In this document: positions 8,765-16,882 of the stretch, one piece after another
Position numbering within the stretch: the stretch's first letter is position 1
How the letters are laid out: every line of letters begins with the position of its first letter
DNA from: Pseudarthrobacter sp. NIBRBAC000502772
Lineage (GTDB): Bacteria; Actinomycetota; Actinomycetes; Actinomycetales; Micrococcaceae
DNA length: 64,000 nt
NCBI RefSeq assembly: GCF_006517235.1
Contig: NZ_CP041188.1
Coordinates: 930,001-994,000 of the forward strand
Direction of reading: 5' to 3'
Made by a program: the position numbers and the translations under genes
The notes under the pieces: generated by a model
What the model was told of the DNA's origin: nothing
The model's input: only the letters and a program-made list of their open reading frames with translations
The model's database searches: none

Positions 8765-9579
8765 AGCTGCTCGCCTCGCCCGCCGTGCGGGTGGGAATCT
8801 CGATCAGCATCGCCACCGGCCTCTACGGAGTGTCTTTCGGCGCGCTGTCCGTCACCTCTGGACTTGATTTCTGGCAGACCATGGCGCTCAGCCTGCTGCT
8901 TTTCAGCGGCGGTTCCCAGTTCGCGTTCATCGGTGTGGTGGCGGGCGGAGGCTCCGGAATTGCCGCCATGAGCGCAGCCACGTTGTTGGGCATGCGGAAC
9001 GGCATCTACGGCATGCAGCTCAACGCCCTCCTGCATCCGACGGGCTGGCGGAAGTATGTTGCCGCACAAGTCACCATTGACGAGTCGACCGCCACCAGCA
9101 GCGGGCAGACCGACCCCGACGAGCAACGCCGCGGTTTCTGGACGGCCGGCATTGGCATCTACGTACTCTGGAACCTTTTCACCGCCGTGGGGGCCCTCGC
9201 AGGAAGCGGATTGGGTGATCCCAAACAGTGGGGCCTGGACGGTGCGGCAGTGGCCGCATTCCTGGCCCTGCTGTGGCCGCGGCTCAAGGGGCGGGAACCG
9301 GCGGCGATTGCCGTGGTGTGCGCCCTGGCCACTGTGCTGGCCGTGCCGTTCGTTCCCGCGGGCGTGCCCATCCTGATCGCCGCGGTGGTGGCTGCAGTGA
9401 TCGGCTGGTTCAGCCACGGACGCAGTGATGAAGGCCTGGAGCCGGACGTGGATCCCTACGACGAGCACCACGGGCGCCGGGATAAAACCCGGGACGCGCA
9501 CCTGGACAACCAGAGGGACGGCCACGGGGACGGCCACGGGCACGGACCCGGGCAGGCGCCCGGGCAGGCGGGCGCATGA
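8761..9579 (+). CDS. azlC: AzlC family branched-chain amino acid exporter, large subunit
   Basis: 272 residues from a GTG overlapping the previous stop (GTGA). The N-terminus reads VKLLASPAVRVGISISIATGLYGVSFGAL, typical of AzlC, followed by SGGSQFAFIGVVAGGGSG and LGMRNGIYGMQLNALL, which are family hallmarks. There are about seven membrane segments. The C-terminal 45 residues are a hydrophilic His/Asp/Gly-rich tail (HGDGHGHGPGQAPGQAG), unusual for the family and possibly metal-binding. With AzlD it forms a two-component exporter of branched-chain amino acids and analogues. Its last codons overlap azlD. Confidence 0.88.
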   Translation: MKLLASPAVRVGISISIATGLYGVSFGALSVTSGLDFWQTMALSLLLFSGGSQFAFIGVVAGGGSGIAAMSAATLLGMRNGIYGMQLNALLHPTGWRKYVAAQVTIDESTATSSGQTDPDEQRRGFWTAGIGIYVLWNLFTAVGALAGSGLGDPKQWGLDGAAVAAFLALLWPRLKGREPAAIAVVCALATVLAVPFVPAGVPILIAAVVAAVIGWFSHGRSDEGLEPDVDPYDEHHGRRDKTRDAHLDNQRDGHGDGHGHGPGQAPGQAGA

Positions 9580-9887
9580 ATCTCTGGATCTGGTTGTTGC
9601 TGGCGTGCGTCCTTGCCTACGCGTGGAAGCTGGTGGGCTATTTCGTCCCGGCGAAGCTGCTGAAGGACCCCCGGATGTCGCGTATCGCCGGCACCATGAC
9701 CATCGGACTTCTGGCATCCCTGACCATTGTCAACACTGTGGCGTCCGGCCAGACGCTGGCCGCCGACGCGCGGCTGGGAGCCCTCGCCGCCGCCGCCGTC
9801 GCGTTGGCTTTCCGGGCGCCCTTCCTGCTGGTGGTGCTGGTGGGCGCCGGTGCCGCAGCCCTGCTGCGGCTCATCGGATGGAACTGA
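9576..9887 (+). CDS. azlD: AzlD domain protein, small subunit of amino acid exporter
   Basis: 103 residues, about four membrane segments, starting at an ATGA overlap with azlC. The motif WIWLLLACVLAYAWKLVGYFVP and the run RIAGTMTIGLLASLTIVNT fit AzlD partners. Length and position directly behind azlC support the call. Confidence 0.87.
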   Translation: MNLWIWLLLACVLAYAWKLVGYFVPAKLLKDPRMSRIAGTMTIGLLASLTIVNTVASGQTLAADARLGALAAAAVALAFRAPFLLVVLVGAGAAALLRLIGWN

Positions 9888-9996
9888 CCGCCGATCTGGT
9901 GAAACCGACACCGGAACACTGGTGGTGCGGCTCATATGCGTTATAGCATGGGCCTGGCTATGCAGTTGGCCGTGGACTCTCGTGAGAGCGCTGACC

Positions 9997-10257
9997 ATGG
10001 AAATAAGGCTGCACCCAGCCGGTGCGAGACCCGGCAAAACCCGCCGTCCAGCGCGTGACGGTTGGCGCGCCGGGATACCGGTCAAGCGCTTCTTTACCCG
10101 GTTCCGGTCCCTGGCAGACGTGCCGCCGGAGGACCTGGTTGTACTCTCCGAGCGGATGAGACTGGCTCTGGACGTCAGCCAGGAAGCAAACATCACCGCC
10201 CTGCACGCGGCCGTACGGGCCGAACTCCGAAACCGGGAAACGGAACCTGACGATTGA
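9997..10257 (+). CDS. Small protein of unknown function, start uncertain
   Basis: 86 residues from this ATG; a GTG at 9922 would add a hydrophobic N-terminal stretch. The conserved-looking part is the C-terminal half, VKRFFTRFRSLADVPPEDLVVLSERM followed by an acidic-helical stretch, which has the look of a small folded helical protein. No family recognised. It lies 110 nt after azlD and 57 nt before another small unknown gene. Confidence 0.45.
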   Translation: MEIRLHPAGARPGKTRRPARDGWRAGIPVKRFFTRFRSLADVPPEDLVVLSERMRLALDVSQEANITALHAAVRAELRNRETEPDD

Positions 10258-10314
10258 TGGCCGGCCGGTGTATCGGCGTGAGGCTGTCGCTACGGCCTAA
10301 AGGAGTCAGTCAAG

Positions 10315-10623
10315 ATGAACGAACAGCCAGAGCCCAACACGCCGGATCCGGACAGCGGAACCGACAACCCCCAGGCTTCAGACCCGAAGCCGCGGCCGGT
10401 CTATGACACCACTGTCTCCGAATCGACGCGGGAACTGCGGGATACTTCCCGGCGCCGCCGCGATGCGGAGGAGAAGCTGCAGCAGCACCTGTTGGAGGCC
10501 AAGGAGCACGTGCCCCATCACTACGATCATGAGCCTCACAAGCACGGCCAGGTGCCTCCCACGGCGGAGAGGGAAGACCGCGCCGGGCCGCAGGAGGACA
10601 CGCCCGAAGACCGCCAGCCCTAG
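10315..10623 (+). CDS. Small, highly charged unknown protein
   Basis: 102 residues, almost entirely hydrophilic, rich in Glu, Asp, Arg, Pro and His, without hydrophobic core segments; likely intrinsically disordered. A good ribosome site (AAAGGAG) lies about 10 nt before the ATG. The C-terminal half has clustered histidines (HVPHHYDHEPHKHG). No function can be assigned. Confidence 0.6.
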   Translation: MNEQPEPNTPDPDSGTDNPQASDPKPRPVYDTTVSESTRELRDTSRRRRDAEEKLQQHLLEAKEHVPHHYDHEPHKHGQVPPTAEREDRAGPQEDTPEDRQP

Positions 10624-10647
10624 GAATCCGGGCGGGGTGAAGGCCGG

Positions 10648-10866
10648 TCAGGCGGTTTGCTCATCCTCTGGCGACCCGGTCCGGCGGGCGCTTTCCTCGA
10701 CGGCCAGCTCGTACCACGCCTGTGCACCGAATACCGGGGTGGGAGTGTCGAGGTTTTGGTAGAGAGCGTCCAGCAGATTGGCCAGGTCCTCCGCTGCCAG
10801 TGAAGGAAGGATCTCCTCGGGGCCGCGGGGGTCGTGGATAACCTGGGACAAGTGGGTCTGGTTCAT
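10648..10866 (-). CDS. Small unknown protein
   Basis: 72 residues with a plausible amphipathic helix (AAEDLANLLDALYQNLD) and a balanced composition. It converges on the gene at 10315. No family recognised; accepted mainly because composition and codon use look protein-like and no better frame exists. Confidence 0.45.
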   Translation of the reverse strand: MNQTHLSQVIHDPRGPEEILPSLAAEDLANLLDALYQNLDTPTPVFGAQAWYELAVEESARRTGSPEDEQTA

Positions 10867-10918
10867 CGGCGGACGATGGCGTTGGATTGGCTGCGCTGGG
10901 TGTGTTTCAACTGATACT

Positions 10919-10936
10919 CCTCTGAAGATTCAGAGG
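10919..10936. promoter_or_regulatory. Perfect 8-bp-arm inverted repeat upstream of the 10866 gene
   Basis: CCTCTGAA-GA-TTCAGAGG, 53 nt upstream of the small reverse-strand gene starting at 10866. No T-run follows on either strand, so an operator is likelier than a terminator. The rest of 10867-11028 shows nothing else I can support. Confidence 0.35.
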
Positions 10937-11028
10937 CTGGCTGCGTAACCTTACTTGAGTCTAATCCAACGTTTGGACACCAACAATGGGGCGCCCGTGG
11001 TGGTGGTCCGGCGGGAGTGCGCGTGCTG

Positions 11029-11664
11029 TCAGGTGAACTGTGGACCCTGCAGCTGCGGTGCGGGCAGCGGCACATGCGTGGGCAGCGGGCTGTGGGGCCG
11101 TTCCGTGCGGATGGCGTCCTCGATCAGGGCAAGCGGGCGGCGCCAGGCATCGGAACCGGGCTCCATGGTGTCCACGACGCCGATCAGCATGGCGAGCAGG
11201 CGGAACATGTCAGTCATGGAAATATCCGCACGCAGGGTGCCTTGACCTTGGCCTCGGCCCAGCAGGACGCTCATGGAATCCATCAGTGAGCCGGTGATTC
11301 CGGTGAGGAGTTCGCGGCGGCCCGCAACGGCGCCCAGCAGGTTGGCATCGGCACTGGCCGCGGCCATGATGGCCTCGAGGACGCGCAGCAGTCCCGCAGT
11401 TGCGTCGATGTCCGCCAACGCGTCCGCCATGACAGGGTCCACCGACTCCCGGAGCTGCCGGTTGAGGGCCGCCAGGACCAGCTCCTCCTTGTCGGCGAAG
11501 TTCCGGAACAGGGTGGCCGGGCCAACGCCTGCCGTCAGTGCGATGGTCTGGAGCGGAACCTCGGGCCCATGCTCGCGGAAGCACTGGCGCGCGGCCAGGA
11601 TGATCTTGTCCACATTCCGGGCAGCGTCTGCGCGTAGTGGCTTGCGGACGACAGCAATGCTCAT
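11029..11664 (-). CDS. TetR family transcriptional regulator
   Basis: 211 residues. The N-terminal helix-turn-helix is clear at about residues 15-60: DKIILAARQCFREHGPEVPLQTIALTAGVGPATLFRNFADKEELV. The C-terminal ligand domain resembles the SbtR-like class. It is divergent from the thiamine-binding gene at 11785, whose promoter region it shares. The target is unknown. Confidence 0.9.
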   Translation of the reverse strand: MSIAVVRKPLRADAARNVDKIILAARQCFREHGPEVPLQTIALTAGVGPATLFRNFADKEELVLAALNRQLRESVDPVMADALADIDATAGLLRVLEAIMAAASADANLLGAVAGRRELLTGITGSLMDSMSVLLGRGQGQGTLRADISMTDMFRLLAMLIGVVDTMEPGSDAWRRPLALIEDAIRTERPHSPLPTHVPLPAPQLQGPQFT

Positions 11665-11784
11665 TCGTTCAGGTTAGCAATGCCGCAGGCAGCCTTCATG
11701 GTTACCGGAGGGTAGCAACGTATGTGACGCTTCGCCGGCCTCACCAGACCCGTTTCGGGTTGGGCCACATGGCAGACTTGCCCT

Positions 11785-12108
11785 ATGTTGCTTGCATTTT
11801 CAGTCGCCCCGTCCGGTACGCCTGCAGGGGGATCGCGTCCCACCGACGCATCAGTGCACGACGCCGTTGCGGCCGCCGTGCGGATCGTCCGGGAGTCGGG
11901 CCTGCCCAACCAGACGGACTCAATGTTCACCACCATCGAGGGCGAATGGGACGAGGTTTTCGACGTCGTTAAGCGCGCCACCGAAGCCGTCGGAGAGTTT
12001 GGCAGCCGCGTCTCACTGGTCATCAAGGCAGACATCCGGCCCGGCTATAAGGGCGAGCTCAGCGCCAAGGTGGACCGCCTGGAAGAGGCACTCTCAGACG
12101 GTTCCTAA
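11785..12108 (+). CDS. Thiamine-binding protein, YqgV/MTH1187 (UPF0045) family
   Basis: 107 residues. The start MLLAFSVAPSG, the helix DAVAAAVRIVRESGLPNQTDSMFTTIEGEWDEVFDVVKRA and the strand SRVSLVIKADIRPG match the small ferredoxin-like UPF0045/YqgV family, which binds thiamine-type ligands as tetramers. Divergent from the TetR gene. Confidence 0.85.
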   Translation: MLLAFSVAPSGTPAGGSRPTDASVHDAVAAAVRIVRESGLPNQTDSMFTTIEGEWDEVFDVVKRATEAVGEFGSRVSLVIKADIRPGYKGELSAKVDRLEEALSDGS

Positions 12109-12185
12109 TTCCCGTCACGCCAGGCATTCTTTAGGCGCCGGCCGGCCTCCTAGACCGTCGCGTGCCTGCGTGCCAGACTGTGGCC

Positions 12186-12863
12186 ATGTTTGAGCACAAG
12201 ACCCAGCCGGGGTGGGTGGCAGTGGAAGACTTCCTCACAACCACAGTGGTGCACCCGGACACTGCGCTTATACAGGCCGTGCGCTCCGCCGTCGACGCCG
12301 GGATGCCGCCCATTGAAGTGACGCCCAACGCCGGCAAGCTGCTGAAGCTCCTGGTCCAGATGTCCGGCGCCGGCCGGGTGCTGGAGATCGGCACGCTAGC
12401 AGGGTTTAGCACCATCTGGATGGCGCAGGGACTGCCCGACGGCGGCCGGCTGGTGACGTGCGAATACCTCGCCAAACATGCGGACATCGCCAGGGCGAAT
12501 GTGGAGGCTGCCGGCTTGGGGGACAAAGTGGAGATCCGGGTGGGCGCTGCCCTGGACACCCTGGCCGCGCTGCAGTCGGAGGGGCAAGAGCCGTTCGATT
12601 TTGTGTTCATCGATGCGGACAAGGAAAACGACGCCGCGTACCTTGAGTGGGCCGTGCGCCTGGGCAGGCCGGGAACCGTGGTGGTCCTGGACAACGCCGT
12701 CTGGGAGGGCGCGGTGCTGGATCCTTCCATGGACCAGATCAATGCCCCCGGGATCATCAGCGCCCTGGGACTGCTGGGCCAACATCCGCAGCTCGATGCC
12801 ACCGTGATCCAGACGGTCGGGTCCAAAGGCTGGGACGGGTTCGCTCTGGCACGCGTCCGCTGA
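12186..12863 (+). CDS. Class I SAM-dependent O-methyltransferase (family 3)
   Basis: 225 residues from ATG 12186; a longer start at 12162 adds residues not typical of the family. SAM-binding motif VLEIGTLAGFSTIWMAQGLP is at about residues 62-81, and the metal-binding FVFIDADKENDAAYLEW and VVVLDNAVWEGAV motifs follow, as in CCoAOMT/MdmC-type O-methyltransferases acting on catechol-like substrates. The in vivo substrate is unknown. Confidence 0.9.
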   Translation: MFEHKTQPGWVAVEDFLTTTVVHPDTALIQAVRSAVDAGMPPIEVTPNAGKLLKLLVQMSGAGRVLEIGTLAGFSTIWMAQGLPDGGRLVTCEYLAKHADIARANVEAAGLGDKVEIRVGAALDTLAALQSEGQEPFDFVFIDADKENDAAYLEWAVRLGRPGTVVVLDNAVWEGAVLDPSMDQINAPGIISALGLLGQHPQLDATVIQTVGSKGWDGFALARVR

Positions 12864-12894
12864 GCGCAGGCGGCGCCCGGTCATTAGTTAATTG

Positions 12895-12908
12895 CTAAGT
12901 ATGCTTAG
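12895..12908 (+). promoter_or_regulatory. 14-bp palindrome overlapping a probable -10 upstream of dps
   Basis: CTAAG-TATG-CTTAG has perfect 5-bp arms, 53 nt before the dps ATG. The right arm runs into TAGAAT, a good -10 candidate. Related sites lie at 4271 and 16761. A repressor or activator binding over the core promoter is the likely meaning. Confidence 0.5.
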
Positions 12909-12961
12909 AATGACTGTCCGGCCGATGCCCCGTCCGGAACCGCCTGCACTGGAGGAACACG

Positions 12962-13411
12962 ATGAAAGCGTCACCCACCCTTGCCAGCAATCTTCAGATG
13001 GTCCTCACGGACCTGATTGAGCTGCATCTCCAGGCCAAGCAGGCCCACTGGAACATAGTGGGCACCAACTTCCGCGACCTTCACCTGCAGCTCGACGAGA
13101 TCATCGCCAGTGTCCGGCTGTTTGCCGACCAGACGGCGGAGCGGATGCGGGCCCTGCACGCCCTGCCCGACGGACGGAGCCACACCGTAGCCGCAGACAC
13201 GCGTCTTGCTGAGCTCACCGGCGGGCTGATTTCCACGAAGGACGCCGTCAAACTGATCACTGCCAGGCTCGAACGGACAGTGCAGACGATGCGGGATGTC
13301 CAAAATGAGGGGGCCGACGACGACTGGGGGGACTGGCCTCGGTCTCAGAAGAGGCCACCTCGCCGCCGACCCCGCCTGACACCCGGACCACGGAGGACCC
13401 GGGAAAACTGA
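12962..13411 (+). CDS. dps: Dps-family ferritin-like DNA protection protein with altered C-terminus
   Basis: 149 residues, ribosome site GGAGG before the ATG. The first about 115 residues are a standard Dps: KQAHWNIVGTNF, LHLQLDE and FADQTAERM carry all five ferroxidase-centre residues (two His, two Asp, one Glu). Dps stores iron, detoxifies peroxide and binds DNA as a dodecamer. After TMRDVQNEGADDD the sequence stops resembling Dps: the fifth helix of the four-helix bundle region and C-terminus is replaced by a Pro/Arg-rich tail (KRPPRRRPRLTPGPRRTREN). The other two frames do not restore a Dps-like end, so this is not one simple frameshift. Assembly may be affected, or the tail may bind DNA. 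Confidence 0.8.
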   Translation: MKASPTLASNLQMVLTDLIELHLQAKQAHWNIVGTNFRDLHLQLDEIIASVRLFADQTAERMRALHALPDGRSHTVAADTRLAELTGGLISTKDAVKLITARLERTVQTMRDVQNEGADDDWGDWPRSQKRPPRRRPRLTPGPRRTREN

Positions 13412-13455
13412 AGGAATCTGCTGGTATTGATTTTCCTCCAACAGGCGGACCCTGC

Positions 13456-14574
13456 CTAGTCCCGTCTGTGGCCGTCTGGTCCGGTACCGGTATCTGATCC
13501 GGCCTGGTCCGCGCCGTTCCCGTGGCCCTCACGCAGCTCGCGGCCGCGCCGGATATCGTCCTCTTCCTGCTCCTGCATCTTCTCGCTCTTCTTGGTGTCC
13601 CGCGGCGGCAGCTGGATGGTCTCCTCGGCCTCGATTCCGGCCTGGAGCTGCCGTCCACGCTCCATTTCGGCGTCGAATTCGGCCCCGAACAGCAGTGACA
13701 TGTTCAGGATCCACAGCCAGAGCAGCATAACGATCACACCGCCGAGTGCGCCGTAGGTCTTGTTGTAATTGCCGAAGTTCGCCACATAGAAGGCGAAGCC
13801 GAGCGAGGCCAGCAGGAAAACCACCAAAGCGATAAGCGAGCCAACGCTCATCCAACGGAACCTGGGCTGCTTCACGTTCGGGGTGGCGTAGTAGAGGACT
13901 GCAATGATCGCCATGACCAGGGCCACGATCACCGGCCATTTCGCGATATTCCAGACGGTGAGGAACGCGTCGCTGAGGCCGATGGCCCCGCCTACTGCCT
14001 CCGAAACCGGTCCACTCAGCACCAGCATGCCGGCGAGGACGGCCACCGTGACCACTGCCAGCAGCGTCACGGCCAGCATGGTCCCGCGCAGCTTCAGGAA
14101 GGGGCGGCCCTCGTCCACTTCGTAGATGCGGTTCATCGCCCTACCGAAGGCGCCAACGTAGCCCGAGGCGGACCATAGTGCGGTTGCGAGGCCGATGAAC
14201 AGCGTCACCCCGGCCGCAGGTGCGGCGGCCAGCTCCTGGACGGGCCCGCCGACGGTGTTCACCGTGTCCGCGGGCGCGATGCCCCGGACGATTTCGAGTA
14301 GCGCCGTGGTTGTTTTCTCAGGGTCTCCGAAGAGACCGATCAGCGAAACCAGTGCCAGCAGCGCCGGGAACAGCGAAAGCACGGCGTAGTAGGTCAGGGC
14401 TGCCGCCAGGTCGGGGCATTGGTCTTTGCTGAATTCCCTAAACGTCTTCTTGGCGATGTACTGCCACGACGGTTCGGTGACGTCCGTGGGGCTCTCCGGT
14501 TTCCGGGAGTCGTCGGGTGCGGGAGCGCTGCCCGCCTTGGCGGTGCTGGTTTTGGGCGAATCGTGAGCGGCCAC
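13456..14574 (-). CDS. YihY/virulence factor BrkB family membrane protein
   Basis: 372 residues from the GTG at 14574, which has a GGGAGGA ribosome site 7 nt upstream; an open frame 64 codons longer lacks one and runs through a terminator-like hairpin. The motif CPDLAAALTYYAVLSLFPALLALVSLIGLFGD is the family hallmark, followed by further membrane segments (LRGTMLAVTLLAVVTVAVLAG and others, six in total). The C-terminus is charged and Gly-rich. Function of the family is unsettled. It follows the DUF3618 operon on the same strand. Confidence 0.9.
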   Translation of the reverse strand: MAAHDSPKTSTAKAGSAPAPDDSRKPESPTDVTEPSWQYIAKKTFREFSKDQCPDLAAALTYYAVLSLFPALLALVSLIGLFGDPEKTTTALLEIVRGIAPADTVNTVGGPVQELAAAPAAGVTLFIGLATALWSASGYVGAFGRAMNRIYEVDEGRPFLKLRGTMLAVTLLAVVTVAVLAGMLVLSGPVSEAVGGAIGLSDAFLTVWNIAKWPVIVALVMAIIAVLYYATPNVKQPRFRWMSVGSLIALVVFLLASLGFAFYVANFGNYNKTYGALGGVIVMLLWLWILNMSLLFGAEFDAEMERGRQLQAGIEAEETIQLPPRDTKKSEKMQEQEEDDIRRGRELREGHGNGADQAGSDTGTGPDGHRRD

Positions 14575-14601
14575 GGGGTGTCCTCCCGGGTTGGAACGGA
14601 G

Positions 14602-14637
14602 CAGGCCGGTTCCGTCGGAGGAGGCGGAACCGGCCTG
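14602..14637 (-). terminator. Strong hairpin after the DUF3618 operon
   Basis: Perfect 13-bp arms (CAGGCCGGTTCCG and its complement) around a 10-nt loop, between the end of the DUF3618 gene and the start of the yihY-like gene. No T-run follows, so termination may be partial and some readthrough into yihY is possible. Confidence 0.55.
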
Positions 14638-14692
14638 TCTGTGCGCTGCTGTTCTGGTAAGGGCTGGCGCCGCCGCTAGGGGCGTGGCGCCG

Positions 14693-15301
14693 TTACGTGT
14701 TCTGTACGTTCTCCCTGGCGTCGGCGGCCCGTTCCTTGACGTCCGCAGCCGCAACCTGGCCCTCATGCTTGAGATGCTCGGCGGCGTCGACTGCTGTGGC
14801 CTTGACGTTCTCCATGGCTTCCCGCGCCGGTTCCTTCAAGCCCTCAGCCATCTCCTTCGCGGCCTCGGTCAGCTCGGCGGTCAACGGTTCGGCGGCGGAC
14901 TTGAGGGCATCCGCTGCTTCGCGTTCCTTCTCGCTTGCCGGGATCAGCGATGACAAAAGCAGGCCGGCGCCGAACGCGATCAGCCCGGCAGCTAGCGGGT
15001 TGCCCTGCGTCTTTGCTTTCACCTGGTGCGGAGTGTCACCAATGGCGGCGCCCGCTTCACTTAGTGCGTTGCCTGCGCTGTCAGTGCGGGCGTGGGCGCC
15101 ACCGTGCACGCGGGTGGTGACGTCGTCGGCTGTTCCCATGACTTTCTCCTTCACTCCGAACACGGCGTCCTTCACCTTGTCTGTCTGCCGATGGACGATG
15201 TTCGATGGCGTCACTTTGTCTGCCACCGCGTCCACGTTCGTGCCCAGACGGGCACGGGTTGCCTCAATATCTGAACGGATATCGTCCGGATTGTCGCTCA
15301 T
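14693..15301 (-). CDS. DUF3618 domain-containing protein
   Basis: 202 residues. N-terminal DUF3618 motif DDIRSDIEATRARLGTNVDAVADKVTPSNIV is clear, followed by a single membrane-like segment (LAAGLIAFGAGLLLSSLIP, about residues 105-123) and a long Ala/Lys/Glu-rich helical tail resembling LEA-type stress proteins. The ATG overlaps the stop of the holin-like gene. Third gene of a coupled three-gene operon; such clusters are common in actinobacteria and poorly characterised. Confidence 0.88.
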   Translation of the reverse strand: MSDNPDDIRSDIEATRARLGTNVDAVADKVTPSNIVHRQTDKVKDAVFGVKEKVMGTADDVTTRVHGGAHARTDSAGNALSEAGAAIGDTPHQVKAKTQGNPLAAGLIAFGAGLLLSSLIPASEKEREAADALKSAAEPLTAELTEAAKEMAEGLKEPAREAMENVKATAVDAAEHLKHEGQVAAADVKERAADARENVQNT

Positions 15302-15732
15302 GGTTTTACCTCACCGGGTTTTAGGGTTGGGGGAATTTCCTGGAGTGTTTCAGCGGTTTGCGGCATGCCCTTTACAGTTTTGAGCTCATTGCGGCCCATG
15401 GACGCCAGCACTGCGGCGATGACGCCCCAGATGACAGCGACCACGACGGCGGACCAGCCGAGTCCCATCAGCTCGCCTAACGCGATCCAGAGGGCGATCG
15501 ACAGGAACAGCAGTACAAAATGGCCCGCTACGCCGGCGCCGGCCAGCATGCCGCCGCCCCTGCCTGCCTTGGTGGCCGATTCCTTGAGCTCGGCCTTGGC
15601 AAGCTCGACCTCCTGGCGCATCAGCGTGGACAGGTCACGGGTCACCTCACCGAGCAGGTCACCCAACGACGTGTTGTCGGCTTTCGCGTGGGCCGCCGAC
15701 GGGGGAGGCTCAGGTATCTGGCTGCTCATCAC
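15298..15732 (-). CDS. Phage holin family / actinobacterial holin-X-like membrane protein
   Basis: 144 residues. SLGDLLGEVTRDLSTLMRQEVELAKAELKESATKAG precedes two membrane helices (GVAGHFVLLFLSIALWIALGELM and AVVVAVIWGVIAAVLASMG), the standard layout of this family. Despite the name it is a chromosomal envelope protein, not a prophage gene. ATGA overlaps on both sides tie it to its neighbours. Confidence 0.88.
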   Translation of the reverse strand: MMSSQIPEPPPSAAHAKADNTSLGDLLGEVTRDLSTLMRQEVELAKAELKESATKAGRGGGMLAGAGVAGHFVLLFLSIALWIALGELMGLGWSAVVVAVIWGVIAAVLASMGRNELKTVKGMPQTAETLQEIPPTLKPGEVKP

Positions 15733-16694
15733 AGCCTGCCAGTCTGGCCGTCTGTGGAGCGGTCCCGGGTCAGGGGGTCGTTGGCCATAGGGTCGTCGGC
15801 CAGCTCCCGGTCTCCCAGGGGGTCACCGGCAAGGCGTTCGGCCGAGAGGGGCTGCGCTGCCAGTTGGGGGCTGTCCAACGGACTGGCGGGGCGCGACGGG
15901 TCCCCGTAGCTGCTCCCTGGCGCACCGCCGTCGAACCCTGCCGTGGTGGTGGCCGGGCCGGGCAGCTGTACGGGCGGGGGTGGGACAGTGCCGCCGCCCG
16001 ACGGCGTGTAGCCGCTGCCGTATTGGCCACCGGTGCCGTACTGGCCGTCGGCACCGTACTGGCCGCGGGCTCCAGCGGAGTCCGCGGCGGACTCCGGAGC
16101 GCCGGCGCTTAGGCTGCGGCTGAGCCGGCCGGCAAGGATGCCAGCCCCCGCGGCCAGCAGCAGGAACGTCCCCGGGCGCTGCCGGGCGAAGCCTTTGATC
16201 TCGCTCAAGAGCGATCCCGGGTCCCTGGCGTCCAGCCAGGAGGCGACGGAGGAGGAACGCTCCGCGGCCTGGCGGACCAGGTCAGTGGCCACTCCTGGCT
16301 GGCTGGACGCCTGCGCCATGGCGTGCAGTTCGTCCGAGACTGAGCGGAGTCCGCTGGCTACCTTCTGCTGCTGTGCGCTGGCTTGGGCGGTGAGATCGTG
16401 GCGGGCCTGGTGGAGGAGGTCCTTGGCATTCGCCTTGGCCTCTGACGCGACGTTGTCCGCCTCCGACTTGGCGGTTTCCGCCACGCTCTGTGCGGAATCC
16501 GCCGCTGTCCGCGCGACGTTCCCGGCCTCTTCCTTGACAGCATCCGTGCGGGAGGTCCCGTACGTACTACCCGTCTGCGGCGCCGCTGTGGGCAAAGTGC
16601 TGGGGAACGTACTGGGCGCGCGTTCTCCTGTGGTTGCGCGGGTGGCCGGTGGAGCCGGGTTAGCCGGGTCCTCGGGCCATTGGTTCTCTGTCAT
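15729..16694 (-). CDS. Ala-rich coiled-coil membrane protein, first gene of the DUF3618 operon
   Basis: 321 residues. A disordered Pro/Thr/Ala N-terminus leads into a long helical region (about 55-135) of Ala, Lys, Glu and Ser. A membrane-like segment (PGTFLLLAAGAGILAGRLS) sits near residue 185, and the C-terminal third is low-complexity Gly/Tyr/Pro (GQYGADGQYGTGGQYGSGY). No enzymatic motif. It sits at the head of the operon, 66 nt from a palindrome shared with dps, consistent with a starvation or envelope-stress role (inference). Confidence 0.75.
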   Translation of the reverse strand: MTENQWPEDPANPAPPATRATTGERAPSTFPSTLPTAAPQTGSTYGTSRTDAVKEEAGNVARTAADSAQSVAETAKSEADNVASEAKANAKDLLHQARHDLTAQASAQQQKVASGLRSVSDELHAMAQASSQPGVATDLVRQAAERSSSVASWLDARDPGSLLSEIKGFARQRPGTFLLLAAGAGILAGRLSRSLSAGAPESAADSAGARGQYGADGQYGTGGQYGSGYTPSGGGTVPPPPVQLPGPATTTAGFDGGAPGSSYGDPSRPASPLDSPQLAAQPLSAERLAGDPLGDRELADDPMANDPLTRDRSTDGQTGRL

Positions 16695-16760
16695 CTTCGC
16701 TCTCTCTTTCCAAAGAAGGCCGGTTGTTGATTAAGAACCAGCGATACTGGCCGTAAAATA

Positions 16761-16774
16761 GTAAGCATGATTAG
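16761..16774 (-). promoter_or_regulatory. 14-bp palindrome, candidate operator for the DUF3618 operon
   Basis: On the reverse strand it reads CTAAT-CATG-CTTAC, followed by a TACTAT -10 candidate, 66 nt before the ATG at 16694. It matches the dps and 4350 upstream sites in arms, spacing and distance. It may also serve the divergent gene at 16883. Confidence 0.48.
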
Positions 16775-16882
16775 TAACGGAAGGTAAGTACCCTTCCTAC
16801 CTGAATTTCAAAGGGGTTCGTATCGCCTGCCGCCCGGCATCGCAGGGACCCCGTCACAACGAAGTGGAAAGGGTGGGTAGTC

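Noticed and set aside
15298-15732. Prophage marker because of the name holin
   Set aside because: It is the chromosomal holin-X/DUF1469-like family in a conserved envelope operon; no other phage genes occur.
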